In this document: positions 8,041 through 17,026 of the stretch, one piece after another | How the letters are laid out: the number at the start of each line of letters is the position of its first letter | How positions within the stretch are numbered: position 1 is the first letter of the stretch | DNA from: an uncultured beta proteobacterium | Lineage (GTDB): Bacteria; Pseudomonadota; Gammaproteobacteria; Burkholderiales; Burkholderiaceae_C | Reading direction: 5' to 3' | Assembly: GCA_903909815.1 (NCBI GenBank) | Contig: CAIVXG010000082.1 | Coordinates: 1 to 64,000, forward strand | DNA length: 64,000 bases | Position numbers and translations under genes: made by a program | Notes under the pieces: generated by a model | Told to the model about the DNA's origin: nothing | Databases searched by the model: none | Seen by the model: the letters and a program-made list of their open reading frames with translations, nothing else

Positions 8041-9860
8041 GTTCGCAGCCTATTCACTACCGCGTTGAGCCGGCGGACCTGAACGCGCATCTGTTCCGGG
8101 TCACACTGCGCATCGCTCGGCCCGCGCCTGAGCAAACCGTGTCCTTGCCGGTGTGGATTCCGGGCAGCTACCTGGTACGCGAATTCTCCAAGAACCTGCA
8201 ACAGCTCACGGCGCGCCAAGGCCGCAATAGCCTGCCACTGCAGCAAGTCGACAAAAACACCTGGCGGGTTCTCAGCAACCCCGCAAAAGCACTGGAGCTG
8301 AGCTACGAGGTCTATGCGCTGGACAGCTCGGTGCGCACTGCCTGGCTCGACGCCGACCGGGGTTTCTTCAATGGAACCAGCCTGTGCCTGCGCGTCCATG
8401 GCCAGGAACAACAGGCGCACGAACTGGAACTGGTGGCAACGGCTGCATCCAAACATTGGTCCATCGCCACCGGGCTGACAGCCCAGTCCTGCGGCAAAGA
8501 CGGCTGGGGCCGCTACCTGGCCGCGGACTACGACGAGCTGGTGGACTGCCCGGTGGAGATGGGCGCGTTTTGGAGTGGCTCTTTCAGCGCCTGCGGCATT
8601 GCGCACCGCTTCGTTGTGGCTGGCGCCAGCGCCGCCTTTGACGGCACGCGTTTGTTGGCCGATGTGAAGAAGATTTGCGAGACCGAGATTCGCTTCTGGC
8701 ATGGGGCCGGTCGCGGCGCGGGCGCCCGGGCGCCACAGCGCGATTTCCTGTTCATGCTGAATGCCGTGGACGACGGCTATGGTGGGCTGGAGCACCGCAA
8801 TTCGACGGCGCTGATTTGCCAGCGCCGCGACCTGCCGCGCCTGGGGAGTTCTGCGCCAAGCGAGGGCTACGGCACGCTGCTGGGACTGATCAGCCACGAG
8901 TATTTCCACACCTGGAACGTGAAACGATTGCGCCCCGCGGATTTCTCCCGCTACCGCTATGACAGCGAGCAGTACACGCAACTGCTGTGGTTCTTCGAAG
9001 GCTTCACCAGCTATTACGACGACCTGCTGCTGCGCCGCGCCAAACTGCTGGACGACGTCGGCTATCTGAAGCTGCTGGGCAGGACCATCAACCAGGTGTT
9101 GCAGACGCCTGGGCGAAAAATTCAAAGTGTGGCCCAGTCCAGCATGGATGCCTGGGTCAAGTACTACCGCCAAGACGAGAACACGCCCAACGCAACCGTG
9201 AGCTACTACACCAAGGGCGCGCTGGTGGCCCTGTGTCTAGACCTGACGCTGCGCGCCGAGGGCCGCAGCAACCTGGATGCGGTGATGCGAGCCCTGTGGC
9301 AGCGCTGCCATGGCGGACCCATGACGCAGGATGACTTCGCCCAGGTACTTTGCGAGCTCGGTGGCCGGTCTTTTCAGCCCGAGATCGACGCCTGGATTCA
9401 CAGCAAGGGCGAACTCCCGCTGCAGGATCTGCTGGAGCGCTTTGGCGTGCGCGTGCATGAAGACGCAGCGCCGCTGGCGCAGCAACTGGGCCTGCGCGTG
9501 AGCGAGACCCAAGGCATCCAGATCAAGAACGTGTTGCGCCATGGATTGGCGGAGCAGGCGGGATTCTGTTGCGGCGATGAATGGCTGGGCCTGGAACTGG
9601 CGGCGGCGCCGACGGATCCCGTCGCGCATGGCCCCCGCAAACCGGCGCCGCTGGCCTGGCGTTTGCACAAGCTGGACGATGTGGCGCTGTATGCCGGGCA
9701 AGCCCGCCAGGTGTGCGCGCTGGTGGCGCGCGATCAGCGCCTGCTGCGCTTGAACTTGACGCTGCCACAGCGTGCCAGCGCAACGGCCTGGCGTCTGACC
9801 GTGGAAGATGCGCGTGCGCTGGGCTCATGGCTGGACGCCCAAGATCTTACGGATCGCTGA
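8037..9860 (+). CDS. M61 family peptidase with PDZ domain
   Basis: The 607-residue protein begins with the M61 N-terminal beta domain (VWIPGSYLVREFSKNLQQL). It carries the zinc motif HEYFHTWNVKRLRP near residue 290 and the downstream glutamate in FFEGFTSYYDDLLL. A PDZ-like domain follows near residues 490-560. M61 enzymes are glycyl aminopeptidases; bacterial members are mostly uncharacterised. The start is TTG at 8037, forming TTGA with the dsbC stop, and fits translational coupling. No signal peptide is visible, so it is probably cytoplasmic. Confidence 0.9.
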   Translation: MSSQPIHYRVEPADLNAHLFRVTLRIARPAPEQTVSLPVWIPGSYLVREFSKNLQQLTARQGRNSLPLQQVDKNTWRVLSNPAKALELSYEVYALDSSVRTAWLDADRGFFNGTSLCLRVHGQEQQAHELELVATAASKHWSIATGLTAQSCGKDGWGRYLAADYDELVDCPVEMGAFWSGSFSACGIAHRFVVAGASAAFDGTRLLADVKKICETEIRFWHGAGRGAGARAPQRDFLFMLNAVDDGYGGLEHRNSTALICQRRDLPRLGSSAPSEGYGTLLGLISHEYFHTWNVKRLRPADFSRYRYDSEQYTQLLWFFEGFTSYYDDLLLRRAKLLDDVGYLKLLGRTINQVLQTPGRKIQSVAQSSMDAWVKYYRQDENTPNATVSYYTKGALVALCLDLTLRAEGRSNLDAVMRALWQRCHGGPMTQDDFAQVLCELGGRSFQPEIDAWIHSKGELPLQDLLERFGVRVHEDAAPLAQQLGLRVSETQGIQIKNVLRHGLAEQAGFCCGDEWLGLELAAAPTDPVAHGPRKPAPLAWRLHKLDDVALYAGQARQVCALVARDQRLLRLNLTLPQRASATAWRLTVEDARALGSWLDAQDLTDR

Positions 9861-10906
9861 TCGCCGCGCTCGCGCTGGTGGTCCTGGTTTTGCACGGGCT
9901 GGTGCTGGCCTGGCTTTCCAGCCAATGGGTCGAGCTCTCGGTGCTGCGTCCACTGGCAACGCCGCTGTTCACGCGCAGCTTGACGCCATCTACCGCGCCC
10001 CGTTCGAAACCGCCGCTGGGCACTGCTCCCAGAGCACGGCGTGGTGTTGCGCCCGTTGCCGACGCCACTGCCCAGGTGCCTGAGCAAGAGCCAGCGCCCC
10101 AGATGGTTGCGGCGGCGCAAGTGACGCCGGATGTCGAACCCGCACCAACGCTGGAGCCCCTGCCGCAGGCCGTGCCGCAAGCGGACACGCCAATGCCAGC
10201 CCAAGCCCAAACGCCAGCCACTGCTTCGGCTGACAACTGGCCTGCCAACACCCGACTCTCCTACAGCGCCAGCGGCTTTTACCGCGGTCGGCTTTGGGGC
10301 GACGCCCAGGTGCTGTGGCAGCGCGAAGGCGAGCGCTACCAGGTGCAATTGAAAATCAGTTTTGGCTGGCTCGCGCACCTGTATATGACAAGCCAGGGCC
10401 AGATCACGCCCACGCTGCTGTTGCCCGAAGTGTTTGAAGAAGAAACCACCACGGCGCGACGCCACCTGCGCTTCACGCCTGAGGAAGCGGTGCTGATGAA
10501 TGGCAGTCGCTTGCCCCGACCCCAAGGGGTGCAGGACTCGGCCAGCCAATTCGTCGATCTGTCGCACCGCTTCGCCACTGCGCCCTCCCCGCTTGCGGTG
10601 GGACAAAGCGTGCAGTTCTGGTTGGCGCGCCCAGGCGGCGCCGACCTTTGGACCTACGACGTGGTGGAGACGGAAACTTTGGAGACACCCCGCCTCGGTG
10701 CGTTGCAAACCTTCCACCTCAAACCCCGGCCGCTGGCCAATCCGCGCGGCCCGATCACCGCAGAAATGTGGTTTGCGCCCGCTTTGCAATACCTGCCGGT
10801 GCGCATCAAGGTGACGCTCAGCGACGAAGCCTGGGTGGACCTGCTGGTGGACAAGATCGAGCAGTCCGACCCCACGCCACCCGTGGCCTCAAGCCCAACC
10901 CAGTGA
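9827..10906 (+). CDS. DUF3108 domain protein, membrane-anchored
   Basis: The start ATG at 9827 lies inside the end of the M61 gene (34-nt overlap). The 359-residue product has one N-terminal span (SLIAALALVVLVLHGLVLAW), a Pro/Ala/Gln-rich linker at about residues 50-130 and then a DUF3108 domain (YSASGFYRGRLWGDAQVLWQ, YVARP-type block AMWFAP-like AEMWFAPALQYLPVRIKVTL). DUF3108 proteins are periplasmic with a beta-barrel-like or lipocalin-like fold and unknown function. A longer in-frame extension back to 9581 has no hydrophobic start and is rejected. It ends 14 nt from the convergent gltK. Confidence 0.85.
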   Translation: MAGRPRSYGSLIAALALVVLVLHGLVLAWLSSQWVELSVLRPLATPLFTRSLTPSTAPRSKPPLGTAPRARRGVAPVADATAQVPEQEPAPQMVAAAQVTPDVEPAPTLEPLPQAVPQADTPMPAQAQTPATASADNWPANTRLSYSASGFYRGRLWGDAQVLWQREGERYQVQLKISFGWLAHLYMTSQGQITPTLLLPEVFEEETTTARRHLRFTPEEAVLMNGSRLPRPQGVQDSASQFVDLSHRFATAPSPLAVGQSVQFWLARPGGADLWTYDVVETETLETPRLGALQTFHLKPRPLANPRGPITAEMWFAPALQYLPVRIKVTLSDEAWVDLLVDKIEQSDPTPPVASSPTQ

Positions 10907-10920
10907 GACTGAGTTTGAGG

Positions 10921-11589
10921 TCAGCGAATGATGGCGATCCTCTTTTGCAACTGACGCACCAGCATCGACAGGCTAAAGCAGATCGCGAAATAAACCACGG
11001 CTGCCACCAGATAAGTTTCGACCGGGCGGTTGAAGTTCTTGCCCGCCACCTCAAAGCCCTTGAGCAGGTCGTAAGCGCCGATGGCGTAGACCAGAGACGT
11101 GTCCTGGAACAGCACCACCGTCTGCGTCAGCAGCACCGGCAGCATGTTGCGAAAGGCCTGGGGCAGCACCACCAGTTGCATCACCTGGCCATAGGTCATG
11201 CCCATGGCGTAGCCCGCGTTCACCTGCCCCTTGGGCACGGACTGGATGCCGGCGCGCATGATCTCGGCGTAGTAGGCGGCCTCGAATACGGTGAAGGTGA
11301 TGATGGCTGAAACTTCTGCGCCCATGGGCCGGCCCGTCATGAGCGGTATCAACAAAAAGAACCACAGGATCACCATCACCAGCGGAATCGAGCGCAAGGT
11401 ATTCACGTAGACCGTGGACAGGCGCCCCAGCCACTTCTTTCCCGACAATCGCATCAGCGCCAGCACGGTGCCCAGCGCAATACCGCCGCTCATCGCGATC
11501 AGTGTGAGTTGCACCGAAAACGCCATGCCCTTGAGCACCAGATTGGTGATGACGCTCCAGGTGAAGAAGGAAAAATCAAGTTCCATCAT
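10921..11589 (-). CDS. gltK: Glutamate/aspartate ABC transporter permease GltK
   Basis: The 222-residue inner membrane permease has the HisM/GltK arrangement of the amino-acid 3-TM family. It carries VYVNTLRSIPLVMVILWFF and the EAA coupling loop EAAYYAEIMRAGIQSVPKGQ, which contacts the ATPase. With GltJ it forms the channel for glutamate/aspartate uptake. The start overlaps the gltJ stop by 4 nt. The ATP-binding subunit gene gltL, which normally follows, is absent; a convergent gene lies 14 nt downstream. Confidence 0.93.
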   Translation of the reverse strand: MMELDFSFFTWSVITNLVLKGMAFSVQLTLIAMSGGIALGTVLALMRLSGKKWLGRLSTVYVNTLRSIPLVMVILWFFLLIPLMTGRPMGAEVSAIITFTVFEAAYYAEIMRAGIQSVPKGQVNAGYAMGMTYGQVMQLVVLPQAFRNMLPVLLTQTVVLFQDTSLVYAIGAYDLLKGFEVAGKNFNRPVETYLVAAVVYFAICFSLSMLVRQLQKRIAIIR

Positions 11590-12290
11590 TTGCCGCCCAG
11601 CAGCAGGCCCGGCACCTGCACCCGGCTCTCAAGCATCAGCGCCGCACGGTTCACGGCAAAAGCCGAGATGAAATAAAGGCCCGTCACCGCCAGATAGATC
11701 TCGATGCCGCGTGCCGTCTCTTCCTGCGCCTGCATCGCAAACATCGTGAGTTCGGCGATGCTCACCGCAAACGCCACAGACGAGTTCTTGATGATGTTCA
11801 TGGCCTCACTCGTGAGCGGCGGGATGACGATGCGAAACGCCATCGGCAGCAGTACGTAGCGATAGGTCTGCGGCAACGTCAAGCCCAGCGCCAGGCCCGC
11901 GTGGCGCTGGGCTTTGGGTAGTGCCTGGATGCCAGCCTTGACCTGTTCTGAAATGCGCGACGACGTAAAGAACCCCAGCGCGAACACCACCAGCACAAAG
12001 CTGGGCAGCGCGCGCAGGCTGGTGCACATCGAGGGAATGACGTGGTACCAGAGGAACACCTGGACCAAGAGCGGAATATTGCGAAACAGCTCGGTCCAGG
12101 CAGTGCCAAGAAACACCAACAGCCTGCTCGGCAGGGTCCGCGCAATGCCCATGAGGGTTCCCACGAGCAGGGCCACAACCCAGGAGCACGCTGCCACCGA
12201 CAGCGTCCAGCCCCAGGCTGATATGAGCCAGCGCAGATAGGTCTGGCCGCCTCCCGTCTCCTGCAGGAAAACCTGCCATTCCCAATGCAT
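11586..12290 (-). CDS. gltJ: Glutamate/aspartate ABC transporter permease GltJ
   Basis: The 234-residue permease starts MHWEWQVFLQE and has ELFRNIPLLVQVFLWYHVIP and an EAA-type loop (SEQVKAGIQALPKAQRHAGL). Its N-terminal periplasmic segment before the first span is typical of GltJ. It pairs with GltK. It lies 13 nt downstream of gltI and overlaps gltK, so gltIJK form one operon. Confidence 0.93.
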   Translation of the reverse strand: MHWEWQVFLQETGGGQTYLRWLISAWGWTLSVAACSWVVALLVGTLMGIARTLPSRLLVFLGTAWTELFRNIPLLVQVFLWYHVIPSMCTSLRALPSFVLVVFALGFFTSSRISEQVKAGIQALPKAQRHAGLALGLTLPQTYRYVLLPMAFRIVIPPLTSEAMNIIKNSSVAFAVSIAELTMFAMQAQEETARGIEIYLAVTGLYFISAFAVNRAALMLESRVQVPGLLLGGK

Positions 12291-12303
12291 GCTCAGACCC
12301 GCG

Positions 12304-13194
12304 TTACGTCGCCGGCTTGTCCGACAGCGCCTTCATGTTGTCCAGCAGTTCCTTGCTCATGGGCGCATTCAGGTTGATGCCCTTGGGTGGAATCGGCGAC
12401 TGGAACCACTTCTTGTAGAGCTTTTCAAAGTCGCCGCTTTTCATGAGGGAAGCGAGCGTGTCGTCTACCAGCTTCTTGAAAGCGGGGTCGTCGCGGCGCA
12501 ACATGATGGCGTAGGGTTCGACCTGGATCGCCTCCCCCACCACCGCAAAATCAGCCGGGTTGGCGGAGCTGGCCTTCAGGCCGTAGAGCAGGATGTCGTC
12601 CATGCCGAAAGCCAGGGCGCGACCAGTCTGCACCAGCAGCGCCGAGTCGGTATGGTCCTTGGCACCGATGAGGTCGATGCCCAGCTTCTTTTCCTCGTTC
12701 AGGTTGCGGATGATCTTGTAGTTGGTGGTGCCAGTGGTGGAGACGACCGTCTTGCCTTTCAGGTCATCAATCGACTTCACGCCCGAACTGGCCTTCACCA
12801 GGAAGCGCGTTCCGGTGTAGAAGTAGTTGGTGGCGAATGTCACCTGTTTGGCACGTTCGGAATTATTGGTGGTGGAGCCGCATTCGATGTCGATGGTGCC
12901 GTTCATCAGCAGCGGAATGCGATTCGCCGAAGTCACGGCCTGGGTCTGGATTTTCAGGTCGCCGCGGCCCGTGGCCTTCTTCACCGCATCGACGATCCTG
13001 CCGCAAATCTCCCAGGCAAAACCGACCGGCTGCGCCTTGTCGTCCAGGTAGGAGAAGGGGATCGACGCCTCGCGGTAGGCGAGTGTGATGGCTCCGCTGG
13101 CTTTGACCTTGTCCAGCGTCATGGGCGTCTGCGCCATGGCGGCGGACGCGCCCAGAGCGATCAGGAGGGCTGTATTGAGGTGTTGAATACGCAT
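12304..13194 (-). CDS. gltI: Glutamate/aspartate-binding periplasmic protein GltI
   Basis: The 296-residue precursor has a signal peptide ending near SAAMAQ and the family 3 solute-binding fold. Diagnostic segments include TLAYREASIPFSYLDDKAQP, PLLMNGTIDIECGSTTNN and VSTTGTTNYKIIRNLNEEK. It captures glutamate or aspartate in the periplasm and delivers it to GltJK. It is first in the operon; the promoter should lie in the 120 nt before it. Confidence 0.93.
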   Translation of the reverse strand: MRIQHLNTALLIALGASAAMAQTPMTLDKVKASGAITLAYREASIPFSYLDDKAQPVGFAWEICGRIVDAVKKATGRGDLKIQTQAVTSANRIPLLMNGTIDIECGSTTNNSERAKQVTFATNYFYTGTRFLVKASSGVKSIDDLKGKTVVSTTGTTNYKIIRNLNEEKKLGIDLIGAKDHTDSALLVQTGRALAFGMDDILLYGLKASSANPADFAVVGEAIQVEPYAIMLRRDDPAFKKLVDDTLASLMKSGDFEKLYKKWFQSPIPPKGINLNAPMSKELLDNMKALSDKPAT

Positions 13195-13315
13195 AGTTCT
13201 TTCCTTTGTGAAGAGTCGGGGCGGCGCTGGCCCGTGATGGGTCCAGGTCGATTATGGTTGCAACGGGATCGCTGCCTTATCCCTGCAGACCCTGAGATGC
13301 AAGAAGCCCGCCAAG

Positions 13316-14296
13316 TCACTTCAGCAGCGTCACGGCGAGAGAGAAAGTCAAGAAAGCGGCCGCCGTCGACACCAGGATGATGCGGGCAATGCGCCCGGTG
13401 TCGGCGCCAAAGCGTTCGGCCAGCATCGACACATTGCTGGCGCTGGGAAGCGCGGCCACGAGCACCAGCACCTTGAGTGCAAAGCGCTCCAGCGGCAGGC
13501 CCAGGCGGATCGCCGTTTCGCCCACGAGCAGCATCAAGAGCGGATGCGCCAGTAGCTTGATGCAAGCGATCGGCACATAGTCGCGCATGCGTATCGGTGC
13601 CTGATGGCCGCGCGCGGCCATCAACTGCGAGCGCGCCAGCACGGCGCCAATGGTGAACAGCGCCACGGGCGAAGCCGAGTCCGCCAACAGGTCCAGGGTT
13701 TTGATCAACGGCGCTGGCAATTCCAGAGCCATGGCGGACACCGTCGCGCCCAGCAGGATGGCCCAGGGCAAGGGATTCTTCAGCACGGCCTTGATGGCGT
13801 TCCTGAGCGCGAGCCGAACCGACCGGGCGTTGTCGGACGCCGCACCCGCGTCATGCAGGCGCGACAAGGCAATGCACAACGACGAGGTGATGACCATGTC
13901 CATGCCGATCGTGAAGATGGTGGGGCCGGCCGCGCGCGCGCCCAGCAGCACCACCAGCAACGGCACGCCCATGAACCCGGTGTTCGGGAACGCGGCCACC
14001 AGCGCGCCAAAGGCGGCATCGTTCCAGCCGATACGGGCATTTCGGCTGAGGCTCACGGTCAACGCCACCACCAGCAGTGAGCACACCAGGTAGGTGACGA
14101 ACACCGCGGGGTTGAACAACTGGGCCAGGGGAGTGGTCGCTCCAAAGCGGTACAGCATGCAGGGCAGCGCAAAGAAAAGCACATAGCTGTTCAGGCCGGT
14201 CACGGCCTCCAGTGGCAGCATGGCGCGACGCGCCGCCACATAACCCGCCAGTACCAGGGCAAAGAAAGGAAAAGTGATGAGAATAATTTGCAGCAC
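13316..14296 (-). CDS. AEC family transporter (auxin efflux carrier fold)
   Basis: The protein has about ten hydrophobic spans. N-terminal VLQIILITFPFFALVLAGY, FPNTGFMGVPLLVVLLG and the C-terminal PSASNVSMLAERFG are typical of the AEC/malonate-transporter-like family. The GTG at 14296 gives 326 residues, the normal length. An upstream ATG at 14386 would add 30 charged residues and is unlikely. Family members carry malonate, malate or other carboxylates. It lies on the same strand as gltIJK, 121 nt upstream, probably with its own promoter. Confidence 0.87.
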   Translation of the reverse strand: MLQIILITFPFFALVLAGYVAARRAMLPLEAVTGLNSYVLFFALPCMLYRFGATTPLAQLFNPAVFVTYLVCSLLVVALTVSLSRNARIGWNDAAFGALVAAFPNTGFMGVPLLVVLLGARAAGPTIFTIGMDMVITSSLCIALSRLHDAGAASDNARSVRLALRNAIKAVLKNPLPWAILLGATVSAMALELPAPLIKTLDLLADSASPVALFTIGAVLARSQLMAARGHQAPIRMRDYVPIACIKLLAHPLLMLLVGETAIRLGLPLERFALKVLVLVAALPSASNVSMLAERFGADTGRIARIILVSTAAAFLTFSLAVTLLK

Positions 14297-14414
14297 CGGC
14301 CTATTTTGCTTGAATCGGCCATGACCTCCAGCCAAGTCATCGCCCTGGCGACCCCAGTGGCCCCGCGCTTGATCGCTGCTGAACACGCCTGTGCGCGGGG
14401 CGCACGAATCCTCC

Positions 14415-15755
14415 TCACGCGGCCAAGCCGTCCTTCGTCACCACCTCACCCCGCAACGACCGCTGCGGTGCATCGGTGATGCGCACGTCCACCATCGTCC
14501 CTACCAGTCGCTCGGGGCCTGAAAATACCACGGCGCGGTTGCAGTCGGTGCGACCGAACAGTGCGTTGGGGGTCTTGCGCGCCGGGCCTTCCACCAGCAC
14601 GCGCTGCACCGTGTGCAAGCGGCTGGCGCTGATGCGGGTGACGCTGTCATCCAGCGTGGACTGCAGCAGCTGCAGTCGTGCGAGCTTGACCTCATGCGGC
14701 GTCTCGTCATGCAGCGCGGCCGCCGGCGTGCCCGGGCGTGGGCTGAAGATGAAGCTGAAGGAGCTGTCGTAGCCCACGTCGTGCACCAGCTGCATCAGCT
14801 TGTCGAAGTCGGCCTGCGTCTCTCCCGGGAAGCCGACGATGAAGTCGCTGCTCAGCGCCAGGTCGGGGCGCACCGCGCGCAGCTTGCGCACCGTGCTCTT
14901 GTATTCCAGGCTGGTGTAGCCGCGCTTCATGGCGGACAGGATGCGGTCGCTGCCGTGCTGCACCGGCAGGTGCAGGTGGCTCACCAGCTTGGGTACCGTT
15001 GCATAGACCTCGATCAGCGCGGGCGTGAATTCGTCGGGGTGGCTGGTGGTGTAGCGGATGCGCTCAATGCCGGGGATTTCCGCCACGTATTCGATCAGCG
15101 TGGCCAGATCGGCGATATCGCTGGTTTCACCCATTCTGCCGCGATAGGCGTTGACGTTTTGCCCCAGCAGCGTGACTTCCTTGACGCCCTGATCGGCCAA
15201 CGACGCGACTTCCATCAGCACGTCCTCAAACGGTCGTGACACTTCCTCGCCGCGGGTATAGGGAACGACGCAGTAGCTGCAGTATTTTGAACAACCTTCC
15301 ATGATGCTCACGAAAGCCGAAGCGCCCTGCACCCGGGCGGGAGGCAGGTGATCGAACTTTTCGATTTCCGGAAAGCTGATGTCGACCTGGGGTCGGCCCT
15401 GCAACTCGCGCTGAGCCAACAGCTCGGGCAAACGGTGCAGGGTTTGCGGGCCGAACACCACGTCCACGTAGGGTGCGCGCGCGATGATGGCAGCGCCCTC
15501 CTGGCTCGCGACGCAGCCGCCCACGCCGATCTTCACGCCGCGCGCCTTGAGATGCTTGATGCGGCCCAGATCCGAGAACACTTTCTCCTGCGCCTTCTCG
15601 CGCACGGAACAGGTGTTGAACAGGATCAGGTCCGCCTGCTCCACGTCCAGCGTCAATTCGTAGCCCTGCGCGGCGTGCAGCACATCGCTCATCTTGTCCG
15701 AGTCGTACTCGTTCATCTGGCAGCCGAAGGTCTTGATGAATACTTTTTTGCTCAT
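14415..15755 (-). CDS. miaB: tRNA-2-methylthio-N6-dimethylallyladenosine synthase MiaB
   Basis: The 446-residue radical SAM methylthiotransferase starts [20 protein letters not shown]. The N-terminal UPF0004 domain supplies three cluster cysteines ([21 protein letters not shown]). The radical SAM triad is in [23 protein letters not shown]-binding domain sits at the C-terminus. It adds the methylthio group to i6A37 of tRNAs reading UNN codons. An ATG nine bases further upstream (15764) is also possible; neither has a good ribosome binding site. Confidence 0.96.
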   Translation of the reverse strand: MSKKVFIKTFGCQMNEYDSDKMSDVLHAAQGYELTLDVEQADLILFNTCSVREKAQEKVFSDLGRIKHLKARGVKIGVGGCVASQEGAAIIARAPYVDVVFGPQTLHRLPELLAQRELQGRPQVDISFPEIEKFDHLPPARVQGASAFVSIMEGCSKYCSYCVVPYTRGEEVSRPFEDVLMEVASLADQGVKEVTLLGQNVNAYRGRMGETSDIADLATLIEYVAEIPGIERIRYTTSHPDEFTPALIEVYATVPKLVSHLHLPVQHGSDRILSAMKRGYTSLEYKSTVRKLRAVRPDLALSSDFIVGFPGETQADFDKLMQLVHDVGYDSSFSFIFSPRPGTPAAALHDETPHEVKLARLQLLQSTLDDSVTRISASRLHTVQRVLVEGPARKTPNALFGRTDCNRAVVFSGPERLVGTMVDVRITDAPQRSLRGEVVTKDGLAA

Positions 15756-15831
15756 GGGAGTCATTTGGAAAACGGTTGGCACGCCGTGCACGGCCGGCTT
15801 GAAATTTGGCCCTGCAGGCCAGGTAATTGCG

Positions 15832-16200
15832 CTATTGGCCAGCGCTCTTGCGCGGCAGGGCGGCTTCGGCCGGTGTCAGGATCCAGACCTCGTGCACCAT
15901 GCCCGCGGCCTCGCGGGTGTAGTTCACCACCAGCGTCTTCCCGATCAGGGTGCCGTTCATGACCAGCATGTTTTTCATGTCGCGGATACGCGCGCCAGGA
16001 GAGAGCCGATCCGGTTTGCCATCCAGAGTGATGCTCGGCGCGCCAACGACGACCAGGATGCCGCGCAGTGCGTTCTTGGGGAACTGGCGCACCGAAGTTT
16101 GCGCCATCCCGGCCACGCAAATGGCGGCAAGGCCGGCCGCAAGAAAGAGGCGCCGCATCGCAGTGGAGCGGGAATTGGGAGAGTGATGGCAGCGGTTCAT
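15832..16200 (-). CDS. Small exported protein, unknown function
   Basis: The product contains a signal peptide [20 protein letters not shown] starting at the internal ATG 16158. The longer start at 16200 ([10 protein letters not shown]) adds 14 polar residues. The mature part of about 90 residues includes [20 protein letters not shown] and [18 protein letters not shown], which look like a small beta-rich periplasmic domain. Homologues of this type are common hypothetical proteins in Burkholderiales; I cannot name a function. It lies between the folate genes and miaB on the same strand. Confidence 0.7.
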   Translation of the reverse strand: MNRCHHSPNSRSTAMRRLFLAAGLAAICVAGMAQTSVRQFPKNALRGILVVVGAPSITLDGKPDRLSPGARIRDMKNMLVMNGTLIGKTLVVNYTREAAGMVHEVWILTPAEAALPRKSAGQ

Positions 16201-16244
16201 GGTGTTTGTCCAGAGGCTGTGGAAAAGGGCAGATTGTAGAGGGC

Positions 16245-16619
16245 TCACCAGTGGCCCGTTTCGACCCGAATCGCGACCTCGCAATCATCAAATATTTCCA
16301 ACTTGACGATCTTCACCCGCACGCCGAGCACGCCCGGCAACTGCATCAGGCGCGCGCTGAGCTTGCCGATCAGACTCTCCAGCAGGTTCATGTGCTCGGA
16401 CGTGCATTCGGTGATGATGATCTGGCGCACCTTGCGGTAGTCGAGCACGTGGTGGATCTCGTCGTCGCGCGGCAGCAGCGCCTGCGTGCCCAGGTTCAGT
16501 TCGGCGTCAACCTGAATCGGCTGCGGCGCATTGCGCTCCTGCTCCAGGATGCCCAGGCTCGCGTTGAAACGCAGGCCCGTGAGCGTGAGGATTTGCTGAC
16601 CTGATGCGAGAGAGTTCAT
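16245..16619 (-). CDS. Dihydroneopterin aldolase family protein (second copy)
   Basis: The 124-residue protein has the FolB/FolX T-fold: LTGLRFNASLGILEQERNAP, DYRKVRQIIITECTSEHMNL and LESLIGKLSARLM. The conserved glutamate and a C-terminal lysine region (VRVKIVKLEIF) are kept. FolB converts dihydroneopterin to 6-hydroxymethyl-dihydropterin; FolX epimerises the triphosphate. It overlaps the preceding FolB paralogue by 4 nt, and the two differ strongly. One may have a specialised activity such as FolX. Confidence 0.88.
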   Translation of the reverse strand: MNSLASGQQILTLTGLRFNASLGILEQERNAPQPIQVDAELNLGTQALLPRDDEIHHVLDYRKVRQIIITECTSEHMNLLESLIGKLSARLMQLPGVLGVRVKIVKLEIFDDCEVAIRVETGHW

Positions 16620-17026
16620 GCGGCGCTCCCTGGCGATATTGATGGCGCCTTGTATCGAAAAACCTCCACGCCCACAGCCTCACAGTCCTCATACACGTCG
16701 GGCTTGCGTGTCGATACGCGTGCCGCGACGACCTGGGGATGACTCAGCAGCGCGTCCAGCAACTCGTCGCACAGTGTCTCCTGCAAGGCGATGTGCCCCC
16801 GTGCCACCAGTTGCGACACCTCGCTACGCACGAAGTCGTAATCCACCACCTCCTCAAGCTGGTCGCGGCGCGGTGACGTGGCTGCCAGTGGCACGTACAG
16901 GTCGATGTCAAAAATGATGGTCTGGGGCGCAGCCCGTTCGAAATCGTGGATTCCGATGCTGACCTTGCGCGTCAGACTGCGAAGGAAGATCCGCCTGCAG
17001 TCGACCAGGGGCGTTGGGATTGTCAT
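16616..17026 (-). CDS. folB: Dihydroneopterin aldolase FolB
   Basis: The 136-residue protein shows the FolB pattern: IFLRSLTRKVSIGIHDFERA, VDYDFVRSEVSQLV, LQETLCDELLDALLSHPQVV and a C-terminal lysine in VSTRKPDVYEDCEAVGVEVF. GIHDFE matches the GI-D-E signature of true aldolases better than the downstream copy does. It overlaps its neighbours on both sides by 4 nt (SDR gene and second FolB), so the three genes are a translationally coupled pterin/folate operon. Confidence 0.9.
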   Translation of the reverse strand: MTIPTPLVDCRRIFLRSLTRKVSIGIHDFERAAPQTIIFDIDLYVPLAATSPRRDQLEEVVDYDFVRSEVSQLVARGHIALQETLCDELLDALLSHPQVVAARVSTRKPDVYEDCEAVGVEVFRYKAPSISPGSAA

